Notes under the pieces: generated by a model
The model's input: the letters and a program-made list of their open reading frames with translations, nothing else
Told to the model about the DNA's origin: nothing
Database searches by the model: none
From: an uncultured Pelagibacteraceae bacterium
GTDB taxonomy: Bacteria; Pseudomonadota; Alphaproteobacteria; Pelagibacterales; Pelagibacteraceae
DNA: 64,000 nucleotides
Assembly (NCBI GenBank): GCA_902576115.1
Contig: CACGUE010000002.1
Coordinates: 62,001 to 126,000 of the forward strand
Direction: 5' to 3'
Translations under genes and position numbers: made by a program
Shown: positions 51,057-60,872 of the stretch, in pieces
Numbering within the stretch: the first letter of the stretch is position 1
How the letters are laid out: the number at the start of each line of letters is the position of its first letter

Positions 51057-53447
51057 TTAATTTCTTAATAAACTTCCTAAATTATTAGCTCCCAATTCTG
51101 TAAATGGAATTATTTTTATCAAAAAAGATAAACTTTCATTGGGTTTTAAATTACCATCTTTGTAAAATGATTTATTATAATTTAAATTTACTGATATACA
51201 GTCAGTTTCATATGAATAAATTAAATCATAAAATTCTGTAAAATCACTGATTAAATCTTTTGTTGTATTAAATTTTAATTTATTTTCCTTATTAAAATTA
51301 AAAGATGTACTATTTGAAATTGTTTCGCTTTTTCCGAGTTCATTATCGGTTGTATAATAATAAAAATCAGTAAAAAAATTGTTTAAATTAAAATCAATAT
51401 TTAATCCCTCTAAATTTGAGTATTTCAAATCTCTATCATAGGAAAAATCATATCCTAATTTTAAATTCTCACTAAAATTATACTTTAAAGATCCAAAAAT
51501 ATCAGATCTAGTTTTATTTAATTTTGATTTAGTAGGAAGCTTAACATTTTCTTCTAATTTAATAACATTCCCAACTTTAAAATCTAATATATCTCTACCT
51601 TCTAAGATTGATCGTTTAAATTCCAGACCCATACTTAAAGATTCTCCTCCTTCAACTTGATTTAGGGAACCTATTCTGTTTAAATTAAAAACATTATCAT
51701 AATTTAGCAAAACATCTTTTGAGGAAATATCGCTGTTACCATTTGGACTATATCTAAAAGATAATACTGGTCTTAAGAAATGGTAATACTGATCTATTTT
51801 TTTTTGCATTGGTAAACTACTATCTAGTTTAAAAGTTCCATATAATTCATAATTTGCATTTTCTTCAAAATTATTGGAATTTTCTGCATAAGAAGTCGGA
51901 TTTTTTAAAAAAATATCATATTTAGAAGAGATTCCCTTAGAGCTTACAAACCTATTTGATGAAAATAGAAAATCATTAGTAATTACTGACTCTTTAATAT
52001 TTGTATCATAATATTTATTATATCCGTAAGAATTAAAATAAAACTTTCCATTATAGCTTTTTGGAATTCTAATATTTTTATAAAAATTAAAGTCTGGAAA
52101 AACATATTGATATCTATCATTATAATTTCTAGATAAATCTTCAAAAACCTTAAAAGAAGTGTTTAATTTAGAATCTTTAAAATTCCAATTTAAATCTAAA
52201 TTTGAAATTAAAAGATTATCATCTTCTATAAGACTAGACGTTTCTGAAAGTTTATGATTTTTTAAATAGTTATCTCCATCAACCATTTGCAAGTTCAATT
52301 CATAATTTAAATTATTATTAAGAATACCATATTGATTAAAAAAAATATGACCTTTTGTTCCTACTTCTCCAAACAAAAAACTAAAATCGCTTTTAATGTT
52401 TGATTTGTTTAAAGCTTGTCTATATTCATTTTGAAACAGAAAACTTTTATCTGCATAAAATCTTGGATTAAAAGTTAAATCTTTATCTTCACTTAGAACT
52501 TTGAAATATGGGATATTGACTGATAAACCTAAATTGTCAGAAGCCGAATAAGATGGTGTTAAAAACCCTGATTTTCTCTTAATTGTTGGATCAGGATGAT
52601 TAAAATAGGGTAAAAAAAAGATTTTTTGATTAAACAGTTTTAACCAAGAGTTTTTATACTCAAAAATCTTCTTATTTTTATTGTGTTTAAATTCATCAGA
52701 ATTTAACTCCCATCCTCTACATTTTTTATTTGTACTATTGCAAGTGCTAAATACCGCTTTATACATTTTCAATTCATTATCATTAGAGTATGAACTTCTT
52801 CCTTTTAAAGTTGGTTCATTATTTTCGTTACCAAAATAAGATTTTTCAAATTCAACTTTTATTTCTTTACCAACAATCTCATTAATTTTCATATCAACGA
52901 ATAAATTTTCGAAAATATATTTATTACTATTTTTATCGATTATTATTGATTTTTTTGACTTTAAAATTTCGTTTGAGATATTTAACTCAAACCCTTCTTT
53001 TAAAATATAAAAATTATTTATTTTATCTTCTATTAATGCCTCTTTATTTGTGTATATTTTTTTTAAAGATCTATCATAATAAATATTCTCTGAAACAATA
53101 TTATATTTGTTTTCAATGTTTAATTTTGTTTTTCCTTGACTGTAAATTATTTCTTTGTTTTTTTTATACTCCACATATTCACTTTCCATTAAAACTTCAT
53201 TTTGATTATCAGTGAAAAAAACATTATCTTTAAATTTAATGATATTTTTTATTTTATTATAATCAGCTTTTTTAGATTCTATTTTTATATTTTCTGATGG
53301 TACTAGTATTTTAGCATCTTCAGCTAAAACTATATTTCCATCATTAACTATGTCCATTTTTGAAGATTCTATTCGTATTTCTTGAGCGGACAATTTTAAA
53401 TTTAATATTAAAATTAAAATACTTGATATTATTAAGCTATTTTTCAT
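51057..53447 (-). CDS. lptD: LPS assembly outer-membrane protein LptD
   Basis: 796 residues. Signal peptide (ending LSA), an N-terminal LptA/OstA-like beta-jellyroll with repeated short strands, and a long C-terminal beta-barrel starting near CRGWELNSDEFKHNKNKKIFEY and ending YNKSFY..., with many alternating aromatic strands. Cysteines in FSTCNSTNKKCRGWEL could form the disulfide needed for LptD function. It inserts LPS into the outer membrane. Overlaps lptG by 4 nt. Confidence 0.92.
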   Translation of the reverse strand: MKNSLIISSILILILNLKLSAQEIRIESSKMDIVNDGNIVLAEDAKILVPSENIKIESKKADYNKIKNIIKFKDNVFFTDNQNEVLMESEYVEYKKNKEIIYSQGKTKLNIENKYNIVSENIYYDRSLKKIYTNKEALIEDKINNFYILKEGFELNISNEILKSKKSIIIDKNSNKYIFENLFVDMKINEIVGKEIKVEFEKSYFGNENNEPTLKGRSSYSNDNELKMYKAVFSTCNSTNKKCRGWELNSDEFKHNKNKKIFEYKNSWLKLFNQKIFFLPYFNHPDPTIKRKSGFLTPSYSASDNLGLSVNIPYFKVLSEDKDLTFNPRFYADKSFLFQNEYRQALNKSNIKSDFSFLFGEVGTKGHIFFNQYGILNNNLNYELNLQMVDGDNYLKNHKLSETSSLIEDDNLLISNLDLNWNFKDSKLNTSFKVFEDLSRNYNDRYQYVFPDFNFYKNIRIPKSYNGKFYFNSYGYNKYYDTNIKESVITNDFLFSSNRFVSSKGISSKYDIFLKNPTSYAENSNNFEENANYELYGTFKLDSSLPMQKKIDQYYHFLRPVLSFRYSPNGNSDISSKDVLLNYDNVFNLNRIGSLNQVEGGESLSMGLEFKRSILEGRDILDFKVGNVIKLEENVKLPTKSKLNKTRSDIFGSLKYNFSENLKLGYDFSYDRDLKYSNLEGLNIDFNLNNFFTDFYYYTTDNELGKSETISNSTSFNFNKENKLKFNTTKDLISDFTEFYDLIYSYETDCISVNLNYNKSFYKDGNLKPNESLSFLIKIIPFTELGANNLGSLLRN

Positions 53448-54532
53448 CTATTAGTTTCATTAATCCTTAATATTCCCATGTTACAGATAAGCAGAAGTAT
53501 CACAAGTGGAACCCATACAGATATATATATAGGTAGAACACCATTACTACCCAGTATACCAGAAAAATAATTTAAATAATAAACTACAACGGATATGAAG
53601 ATCCCAAATATAATAATAAAGAATCTTGATTTAAATTTTTTCAATTTATTAATTACTATAAACCCTAATACTGTCATTAAAATATAAAAAAAGGGCATAC
53701 TATAAATTCTATTCAAATGAATTTTAATATCAGTGTTTGAATAACCAATTTTAGAATAACTATTTGAAAGAGAATGTAGTTCATAAATATTTAAAGAATT
53801 TAGATTTGAAAATAAATTTGAAATTATTTCACCATTGAATGAAGAATTATAAACAAGGCTTTTTAAGTACTTTTTATTACCATTAGTGTCTATAATAAAT
53901 ACCTTCTCTAAATACCAATTCTTTGAGACTATATTTGCTTTCTCAGCAATAATTGTATTCCTACTTTTGTAATATCTATCTATTTCTGAAATAGTTATTG
54001 ATTTTAAATTACTCTTATTAAATCTCTCTGCATGTATTAAATAGACATTATTCTCAATTTCTTCTTTTATCCAAAGCCCATCATCTTTTACAACGGCTAA
54101 ATATTCATTTGTATCCGAAAATCTATTTTTTAACTCTAAATATTTACTTTTAAGGGTTGATGAAAATGAGTAGTAAAATAATAACAAAAATAAACCAATT
54201 AGTGCAGCTACAGTAACGAGCAGAAAAATAATATTTAAATTACTCACACCATTAGAATTCAAAATGTTCAGTTCATTCTTATCATTTAAATTTAGGTAGA
54301 ATGTTTTAACAGTTATTAAGAATATAAAAGGAAATATTTCAAATAAAAGAGATGGTGTATTTAGCAAAGATAAATAAACAGAGTAAAAAATATCTATATC
54401 GTTTTTTTCAGAAAATCTTATTTCTTCAAAAAAATTTATTATTATAACTAAACAGAAAAATACCAAGCTAATAACAAAAAAATTTTTTAAAAAAATTGAA
54501 TATATATAAGATTGATATTTTTTAAGTATCAT
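53444..54532 (-). CDS. lptG: LPS export permease LptG
   Basis: 362 residues. YjgP/YjgQ family: helices near the N-terminus (YIYSIFLKNFFVISLVFFC, TPSLLFEIFPFIFLITV), a periplasmic beta-jellyroll, then C-terminal helices with PLVILLLICN. It pairs with LptF and the ATPase LptB to extract LPS from the inner membrane. LptG versus LptF assigned from position nearest lptD, as in the usual order lptF-lptG-lptD. Overlaps both neighbours by 4 nt. Confidence 0.87.
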   Translation of the reverse strand: MILKKYQSYIYSIFLKNFFVISLVFFCLVIIINFFEEIRFSEKNDIDIFYSVYLSLLNTPSLLFEIFPFIFLITVKTFYLNLNDKNELNILNSNGVSNLNIIFLLVTVAALIGLFLLLFYYSFSSTLKSKYLELKNRFSDTNEYLAVVKDDGLWIKEEIENNVYLIHAERFNKSNLKSITISEIDRYYKSRNTIIAEKANIVSKNWYLEKVFIIDTNGNKKYLKSLVYNSSFNGEIISNLFSNLNSLNIYELHSLSNSYSKIGYSNTDIKIHLNRIYSMPFFYILMTVLGFIVINKLKKFKSRFFIIIFGIFISVVVYYLNYFSGILGSNGVLPIYISVWVPLVILLLICNMGILRINETNR

Positions 54533-55665
54533 AGGTATTTAATTTTAAATTTGGTTTTAAAAAATAAAAAAAAGTAGAACAAACATACACATGTGATAGG
54601 CAGTGAAATAGACAATACTTCAAATATAAAGTTATAAGATATAAATTTATAACTTAATTCTGAAAATAAAATTATTAAAAAACCAAGAAAAAATAAGAAT
54701 AGTTTGAAATATTTTTCATAAAATAATTTTTTTGGTTTTAAAATTAATAGAGAGCTTAATAAAGATAATATGATTATATAGATAGGAACCACCGACCTTT
54801 TAAATATTTCCTCATATATATCTTTTATTAGAAAAGAATTATCTTTATCACATCTTAATTTATCATCTTTTCTTTTTTCTATAAAGTTTTTTAAACACAA
54901 TATTAAGTAAGAACTTTTAGTTTCATTAAGTTTATTTACTTGTCTTATTTTTGAATTAATTTTTGAAATTTCATAAACACTTTCCTCAAATTTTAAATTA
55001 ATACTTCCTTGATTATTAATATTTTTTATATTTCCATCAAAAAGTATAAATTTAAACTCACCATTGTTTTCATTTTTTACTATTTTTCCTTTACTTGCTA
55101 TTATAACTTTGCTTTCCGTAGAATTAATATTTTCTTTAATATAAATTCCCTCTAGAAAACCATTCTTATTATTTTTTTCAACAAATATGGTTAATTTGTT
55201 TGTTAAATTAGAAAATCTTTTTTCCTTTATAAGTTTTGGAAAAAATTCGATTGTAGAGTTTTTTAAATAATTTTGTTTTAAATTTTGTGTGAAGGGAACT
55301 AATATTAAATTTAAAAACAGTTGGATAAATACAAATAATATAGACAATTTACCTAAAAAATTGATAAAAGATATTTTTTTTATCCCATTAGTCCAAAACA
55401 ATAGTATCTCATTATTTTCCTCGTATCTGTTTAAAACTACAAATAAAGTTAAAAAATAAGTAAATATCAAAAGTTTACTAAATATTTTTGGTAAATTTAA
55501 AAGTGTATAAAAAAAATAAACTTTTAAACCATGCCCTTGCTCAGACACAATATCAAGAAGATTAACTCCTTGAATTACCCATACAATCATACTTATCGCT
55601 ACTGAAGATAGTAAAAAAAAAGTCAATATATCAAAAGATAATTTACGAAATATTAATTTATTCAT
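54529..55665 (-). CDS. lptF: LPS export permease LptF
   Basis: 378 residues. Same YjgP/YjgQ fold as LptG: DILTFFLLSSVAISMIVWVIQG, then PKIFSKLLIFTYFLTLFVVLNRYEENNE and a C-terminal three-helix block. First gene of the LPS export operon, diverging from pepA with 54 nt between starts. It acts with LptG in the inner membrane. No sequence anomaly beyond extreme AT content. Confidence 0.87.
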   Translation of the reverse strand: MNKLIFRKLSFDILTFFLLSSVAISMIVWVIQGVNLLDIVSEQGHGLKVYFFYTLLNLPKIFSKLLIFTYFLTLFVVLNRYEENNEILLFWTNGIKKISFINFLGKLSILFVFIQLFLNLILVPFTQNLKQNYLKNSTIEFFPKLIKEKRFSNLTNKLTIFVEKNNKNGFLEGIYIKENINSTESKVIIASKGKIVKNENNGEFKFILFDGNIKNINNQGSINLKFEESVYEISKINSKIRQVNKLNETKSSYLILCLKNFIEKRKDDKLRCDKDNSFLIKDIYEEIFKRSVVPIYIIILSLLSSLLILKPKKLFYEKYFKLFLFFLGFLIILFSELSYKFISYNFIFEVLSISLPITCVCLFYFFLFFKTKFKIKYL

Positions 55666-55719
55666 TGAAATTATAAATTTAATAAATATACAACATTATC
55701 TATTAAATATTTCAAAAAA

Positions 55720-57156
55720 ATGAAGCTAAAATTAGATTTTGTAAATAAAGTTCCTAAAGAAGCTAAAGATAATGAGATTATTTTAGTAAAAGATAAAGCT
55801 GCTAAAAATAAAATCGTTAAATTAGTAAATAAATCATTATTTTCCAATAAGCTATTTTTACAAAAAAAATTATTTATTCAAAATATTAAAGATAAAAATT
55901 ATATCTTTGTAAATTGTATCAAGTCTAAAACTTCACTAGATTACGAGAAACTAGGATCACAATTATATATTTTTTTAAAAAATAACAAAATCGAGAAATC
56001 ATTTTTTGTATCAAATTCATCTTTTATTACCAATGTTCAAATTGAAAAACTTTTACACGGTGCACAGCTTAAGTCTTATGAATTCAATATTTATAAAACT
56101 GATAAGACAAAAAATGAAATAAATATATTATATGTAGTTGGGGATAAATCCAGAAAATCAAATGTTTTAAGAAGTAAATTAAATTCACTTTTAGAAGGTG
56201 TTTTTCTTACCAGAAATCTTGTATCTGAGCCAGGAAATGTTCTCCATCCAGATGAGTATGCAAAACGAATAACCAAGTTAAGAAAATTTGGATTGAAAGT
56301 TACCGTATATGATCAAAAAAAATTAAAAAAGATGGGGATGAATGCTTTATTAGGTGTAGGTCAAGGAAGTGTGAGAGGATCGTATTTAGTTACTATAGAG
56401 TGGAATGGTACAAAAGATAAATTTAAACCATTAGGATTTGTTGGAAAAGGTGTGTGCTTTGACACTGGGGGTTATTCACTTAAACCAGCAAAATTTATGG
56501 AAGATATGACTTATGATATGGCAGGTTCAGCGACTGTTGTTGGTTTAATGAAAACCCTTGCGCTAAGAAAATCTAAAATAAATGCTGTTGGTGTTGTAGG
56601 CCTTGTAGAAAATATGGTAAGTGGAAATGCACAAAGACCCGGAGATATTGTAAAATCTTACAGTGGAAAAACTATTGAAATTTTAAATACAGATGCTGAA
56701 GGTAGATTAGTTTTAGCTGATGCATTAACATTTACTGAGGAAAAATTTAAACCTCAATTTATAGTCGACCTAGCAACATTAACAGGTGCAATAATTGTTT
56801 CTCTAGGATCAGAATATGCTGGTCTATTTTCTAATAACGATAAATTATCAAAACAATTAATAGAAGCTGGAGAAAGTGTTGAAGAAAAGCTTTGGAGAAT
56901 GCCTTTAAACGAAAACTTTGACAAATTAATTAATTCTAAAAATGCAGATATGCAAAATATTAATTATGTTGGTGGGGCTGGATCTACAACTGCAGCACAA
57001 TTTTTACAAAGATTTATAATTAATAAAACTCCGTGGGCTCACTTAGATATTGCAGGTATGGCATTTTCAAAATATGGAGGTGCTTTAAACTCAGGTGGAG
57101 CAACTGGTTATGGTGTAAGATTGTTAAATAAATTTATTGAGGATAATTATGAGTAA
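55720..57156 (+). CDS. pepA: Leucyl aminopeptidase
   Basis: 478 residues, M17 family. Removes N-terminal residues from peptides; hexameric with two metal ions. GVCFDTGGYSLKPAKFMEDMTYDMAG and the signature NTDAEGRLVLADAL are complete, with MPLNENFDKLINSKNADMQNI and the GGAGSTTAAQFLQRF region at the C-terminal end. The holC gene that often follows pepA is missing; ndk follows directly with an 8-nt overlap. Confidence 0.96.
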   Translation: MKLKLDFVNKVPKEAKDNEIILVKDKAAKNKIVKLVNKSLFSNKLFLQKKLFIQNIKDKNYIFVNCIKSKTSLDYEKLGSQLYIFLKNNKIEKSFFVSNSSFITNVQIEKLLHGAQLKSYEFNIYKTDKTKNEINILYVVGDKSRKSNVLRSKLNSLLEGVFLTRNLVSEPGNVLHPDEYAKRITKLRKFGLKVTVYDQKKLKKMGMNALLGVGQGSVRGSYLVTIEWNGTKDKFKPLGFVGKGVCFDTGGYSLKPAKFMEDMTYDMAGSATVVGLMKTLALRKSKINAVGVVGLVENMVSGNAQRPGDIVKSYSGKTIEILNTDAEGRLVLADALTFTEEKFKPQFIVDLATLTGAIIVSLGSEYAGLFSNNDKLSKQLIEAGESVEEKLWRMPLNENFDKLINSKNADMQNINYVGGAGSTTAAQFLQRFIINKTPWAHLDIAGMAFSKYGGALNSGGATGYGVRLLNKFIEDNYE

Positions 57157-57559
57157 TATTCAAAAAACTCTTTCAATAATAAAACCTGATGCAGTTGAAA
57201 GAAATCTTCAAGATCAAATTAAACAAGATTTTATAAACAATGGTTTTGAAATAATAAAAGAAAAAAAAATTCATATATCTAAAGAGGAAGCTGAAAGTTT
57301 TTATAAAGTTCACGAATCTAAGCCATTTTATAACGATTTATGTACATATTTATCTTCTGGACCTATTATTGTTATGTCCTTACAAAAAGATAATGCGGTG
57401 ATGGACAATAGAAAGTTAATGGGAGCAACAAATCCAACTGAAGCAGAAGAAGGAACATTGAGGAAAAAATACGGTATTTCAATAGATAAAAACTCTGTTC
57501 ATGGTTCCGATAGTAGTGAAAATGCAAAAATTGAATTAGATTTTTTTTTTAAGAATTAG
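57149..57559 (+). CDS. ndk: Nucleoside diphosphate kinase
   Basis: 136 residues from the ATG at 57149 (an in-frame TTG at 57137 is less likely; GAGGA at 57139-57143 fits the ATG). Balances NTP pools by phosphorylating NDPs. The phosphohistidine is His118 in NSVHGSDS; TLSIIKPDAVERN is the N-terminus. It overlaps pepA by 8 nt and the opposing purN by 11 nt. Confidence 0.96.
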   Translation: MSNIQKTLSIIKPDAVERNLQDQIKQDFINNGFEIIKEKKIHISKEEAESFYKVHESKPFYNDLCTYLSSGPIIVMSLQKDNAVMDNRKLMGATNPTEAEEGTLRKKYGISIDKNSVHGSDSSENAKIELDFFFKN

Positions 57560-58127
57560 TTAATAATTTAATAATCGCCTTTGGGTAGATTTTATGTTCA
57601 ATTTTTAAAACTTTTTTTTCTAAAGTTTCTACATTATCTGACTTCAAAATCTTAACTTGTTCTTGAATTATAATTTTTCCAGAATCTAATTCTTTATTAA
57701 CAATATGAACTGTAGCTCCTGAATATTTTTCTTTATTTTTAATTACTTTATAATGTGTATTCAAACCTTTATACTTTGGCAGAAGAGAAGGATGTATATT
57801 AAGTATAGGTTTAGAAAATTTCTTTATAAATGTTTTGGAAAGAATTTTCATAAACCCAGCCAAGCAAATCAAATCAATCTTATTTTTTTTTAGTAATTTC
57901 AACGAACGATTTTCAAAGTTTTTTTTATTTGAATATTTTATATATTGATTATTTATTTTTGATTTTTTTGCTATTTCTAACCCTTTTGCATTAATATTAT
58001 TTGAAATAACTAATTTAATTTTAATTAAAGATTTTTTTTTGTTTGAATATTTTATTAATGACTTAAGGTTACTACCTCTACCACTTATTAACACTGCAAT
58101 ATTTTTTTTACCAGGATATTTTTCCAC
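57549..58127 (-). CDS. purN: Phosphoribosylglycinamide formyltransferase
   Basis: 192 residues. Transfers the formyl group from 10-formyltetrahydrofolate in purine synthesis. IAVLISGRGSNLKSLI, LAGFMKILS, and the catalytic NIHPSLLPKYKG are present, followed by SGATVHIVNKELDSG. It overlaps purM by 20 nt upstream and ndk by 11 nt downstream (opposite strand). Its formyl donor can derive from C1 units released by the glycine cleavage operon. Confidence 0.95.
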   Translation of the reverse strand: MEKYPGKKNIAVLISGRGSNLKSLIKYSNKKKSLIKIKLVISNNINAKGLEIAKKSKINNQYIKYSNKKNFENRSLKLLKKNKIDLICLAGFMKILSKTFIKKFSKPILNIHPSLLPKYKGLNTHYKVIKNKEKYSGATVHIVNKELDSGKIIIQEQVKILKSDNVETLEKKVLKIEHKIYPKAIIKLLTNS

Positions 58128-59130
58128 TTAATTTTACTTTTTTCATATTTTTTGTAATTTTTCCAATAAGATAAGGCTTATATTTTTTTGGAAAAAACTT
58201 AATAACTTTTTTTATATTGTGTGGTTTTATTATTAAACAAAATCCAACACCACAATTAAAAGTTTTTAGCATTTCTTTGTCACTAATGCCCATATTTTTT
58301 AGCCATTTAAAAATATTCAAAGTTCTTACTTTTTCTAAATCAATTTCAGCGCAAAATTTATTAGGAATTATTCTTTTAATATTATCTTCTAGTCCACCAC
58401 CAGTAATATTTGCACAGGCGCTTAAATATTTTTTATTAATTAATTCTAAAAGATACTTTACATAAATTTTTGTAGGTTGAAGTAACTCCTTCTTCAAAAA
58501 TGAATTTTTTTTTATATTGATCCTTCTTTTTTTTAAGATGTGTCTAACTAATGAAAACCCGTTAGAATGAAGACCACTTGATGGAACTGCTAATACTAAA
58601 TCGTTTTCTTTTATTTTATTTACTAATATTTTATCTTTTTCTACTATACCTAATGAAAAACCAGCAATATCAAATTTTCCCTTAGAATAAGTGCCTGGCA
58701 TTTCAGCAGTTTCTCCACCAACTAATTCACAACCAGCTAATTTACATCCTTTAATAATACCTTTGATTATATTTTTTAATTTTTTTGTATTAATTTTTTC
58801 AACTGAAATGTAATCTAAAAAAAGTAATGGCTTTGCTCCTTGAACAATAAGATCATTTACACACATCGCCACAAGATCAATTCCGATTGTATCAAATTTA
58901 TTTAGTTGATTTGAAACCTCAATTTTAGTTCCAACTCCATCCGTACTAGTTACAAGGTATGGATTTTTTAGTTTACCGGGTAGTTTTGTTAACGCACCAA
59001 ATCCTCCAATATTCTTAAAATCACCACTTTTTTTTGATTTTTTTGTACTTGAGGATATAAATTTAATAAAATTATCTGCTTTTTTTATGCTAACACCACT
59101 TTTTTCATACGTGAAATTTTTAGCTCTCAT
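58108..59130 (-). CDS. purM: Phosphoribosylformylglycinamidine cyclo-ligase
   Basis: 340 residues. ATP-dependent ring closure to AIR in purine synthesis. YEKSGVSIKKAD, LVTSTDGVGTKI, FDTIGIDLVAMCVNDLIVQGAKPLLFLDYIS, ELVGGETAEMPGTY and AVPSSGLHSNGFSLVR are classical. It precedes purN, as in many bacteria, and its start is only 9 nt from the start of the divergent DUF2066 gene. Confidence 0.96.
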   Translation of the reverse strand: MRAKNFTYEKSGVSIKKADNFIKFISSSTKKSKKSGDFKNIGGFGALTKLPGKLKNPYLVTSTDGVGTKIEVSNQLNKFDTIGIDLVAMCVNDLIVQGAKPLLFLDYISVEKINTKKLKNIIKGIIKGCKLAGCELVGGETAEMPGTYSKGKFDIAGFSLGIVEKDKILVNKIKENDLVLAVPSSGLHSNGFSLVRHILKKRRINIKKNSFLKKELLQPTKIYVKYLLELINKKYLSACANITGGGLEDNIKRIIPNKFCAEIDLEKVRTLNIFKWLKNMGISDKEMLKTFNCGVGFCLIIKPHNIKKVIKFFPKKYKPYLIGKITKNMKKVKLSGKISW

Positions 59131-59139
59131 GTTTAGGTT

Positions 59140-60216
59140 ATGTTTTTAAATAAAAATAAAATTATAAATTCTTTATACTTTTTTTTTTTACTTTTGATTT
59201 TAATTTTTATCAAGTTTTCCACAATTAAAGTTTATGGAGATAATTACACTGTAAAAAATATTAATATTAAAGAAAAATATGATGTAAATTTTAAAAAAGA
59301 TAAGGCAATTAACAAAGGCTTTGAGAAAGCATTTAAAACACTAATATACAAAATTGTAGAAAGTAAAGATAAAAATTTATTTAAGGATGTACAAAAAAAC
59401 AAAATTAACTCATTAATAGACAATTTTTCTATAACAAATGAAAAATTTTTAAACAATAATTATGAAGTAGATTTTGAAGTTAAATTTGATAAAAAAAAAA
59501 TACTTTCATTTATAAGAAGCAAAAATGTTATTTCGTCTGTGCCCAAAAATACAGAAGTCTTATTTATACCAATTTTAATCGACACACAAAGAAATGAATT
59601 AAAGTATTTTGATCAAAATTATTTTTATAATAATTGGAATAAAATAAATAAAAATTTTTTTTTATTAAATTATAACTTACCAGATGAAAATATAGAAAAT
59701 TTTCGTCTATTTCAAAAAATAAAAAATAACTTGGAGAATAATGATTTATCTGAGATTATAAATAGATATAACTTTGAAAATATATTTATCGTAACATTTT
59801 ATAAAAATAAAAATAATTTGAAAATATTTTCAAAGATTAGTTTTTCAAATTTAAATTTTAACCTAAATATGAATCAAAATATTCTTGATTATGATGATAA
59901 CGAAGCATTAGATAGAATTATTTTAAGCTTAAAAAATCAATATGAAGATAAGTGGAAATTAATAAATAAAATTAACACTTTAATTTCAATTCCTATAAAA
60001 ATTTCAGTAAAAAATAATAATTATATAATTTCGGATAAAATTGAGAATTTATTAAATAAATCAGATTTTGTATATGATTATTATATAGAAAAAATAAATA
60101 GTGAGGAAATTATTTATAGAATAATTTACAATACCAATCCTAATAAATTAATTAATAATTTAAAAACAAATGGAATAAATATAAATTCATCTGGTGATAT
60201 TTGGAAAATAAAATGA
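59140..60216 (+). CDS. DUF2066-like membrane-anchored or exported protein
   Basis: 358 residues. A hydrophobic segment at about 10-30 is a signal or anchor. The rest is lysine/asparagine-rich with alternating strands; segments such as NKGFEKAFKTLIYKIVESKD and LFIPILID are compatible with DUF2066. The identification rests partly on context: DUF2066 genes are usual next to purM/purN and hda, which flank it here. Function unknown. It overlaps hda by ATGA. Confidence 0.65.
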   Translation: MFLNKNKIINSLYFFFLLLILIFIKFSTIKVYGDNYTVKNINIKEKYDVNFKKDKAINKGFEKAFKTLIYKIVESKDKNLFKDVQKNKINSLIDNFSITNEKFLNNNYEVDFEVKFDKKKILSFIRSKNVISSVPKNTEVLFIPILIDTQRNELKYFDQNYFYNNWNKINKNFFLLNYNLPDENIENFRLFQKIKNNLENNDLSEIINRYNFENIFIVTFYKNKNNLKIFSKISFSNLNFNLNMNQNILDYDDNEALDRIILSLKNQYEDKWKLINKINTLISIPIKISVKNNNYIISDKIENLLNKSDFVYDYYIEKINSEEIIYRIIYNTNPNKLINNLKTNGININSSGDIWKIK

Positions 60217-60872
60217 GAGAATTAGATCAGAAGTTGCTTGATTTTGGTATTTATGAGAGTTTTGATGAAAATGATTATTATTTATCAAAAAGTAATTATT
60301 TTGCAAAAAATATTATAGATGCATGGCCTAAATGGGAAAAAAAAATTGTTAACCTGACCGGTGAGAAATATTCTGGCAAAACACACCTATCGACAATATT
60401 TAAATTAAAAAGTAATGCCTTATATTTGAATGGAAAAAATATTAACGAACAGATAATAAAAAAAATAAAATTATCAAATAATATTATTATTGAAGATTTA
60501 GAGGAAAGTTTTGACGAAAAACTACTTTATTCTATTTTTAATCTCGTGGAGCAAGATAACAAATATTTATTAATCTCTTCGATAAAACCTTTGGACACTA
60601 TGAAATTTTCACTTCCAGATCTATTATCTAGATTGAAAAATTGTATCATAGCTAAAATTGAACAACCAGATGATGATTTGATTTATGCAATAATTTTAAA
60701 AAATTTTTCTGATAGACAAATAAAATTAGATAACAAAATTATAGATTATATTATTAAAAGAATTGCTAGATCGTATAGCAAAATGCATGAATTTATATAT
60801 AAGATTGATGAATTGAGTTTAAAGAAAAAGAAATCTATTAACTTTAAAATAATAAAAGAGATAATTAATTGA
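60213..60872 (+). CDS. hda: DnaA-related regulatory protein Hda/HdaA-like
   Basis: 219 residues from the ATG at 60213 (ATGA overlap with the upstream gene; the TTG at 60201 is less likely). AAA+ domain similar to DnaA: Walker A GEKYSGKTHL, Walker B-like NNIIIEDLEE, sensor-like LISSIKPLDTMKF, then LPDLLSRLKNC, and an arginine-rich sensor 2 region KRIARSYSKMHEFIYKID. It lacks the DNA-binding domain IV. Hda proteins stimulate DnaA-ATP hydrolysis to prevent over-initiation. It precedes aspS. Confidence 0.82.
   Translation: MRELDQKLLDFGIYESFDENDYYLSKSNYFAKNIIDAWPKWEKKIVNLTGEKYSGKTHLSTIFKLKSNALYLNGKNINEQIIKKIKLSNNIIIEDLEESFDEKLLYSIFNLVEQDNKYLLISSIKPLDTMKFSLPDLLSRLKNCIIAKIEQPDDDLIYAIILKNFSDRQIKLDNKIIDYIIKRIARSYSKMHEFIYKIDELSLKKKKSINFKIIKEIIN

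Noticed and set aside
52946..53215. 89-codon plus-strand ORF inside lptD
   Set aside because: Antisense to lptD, leucine/phenylalanine/tyrosine-rich composition caused by the lysine/asparagine-rich sense strand.
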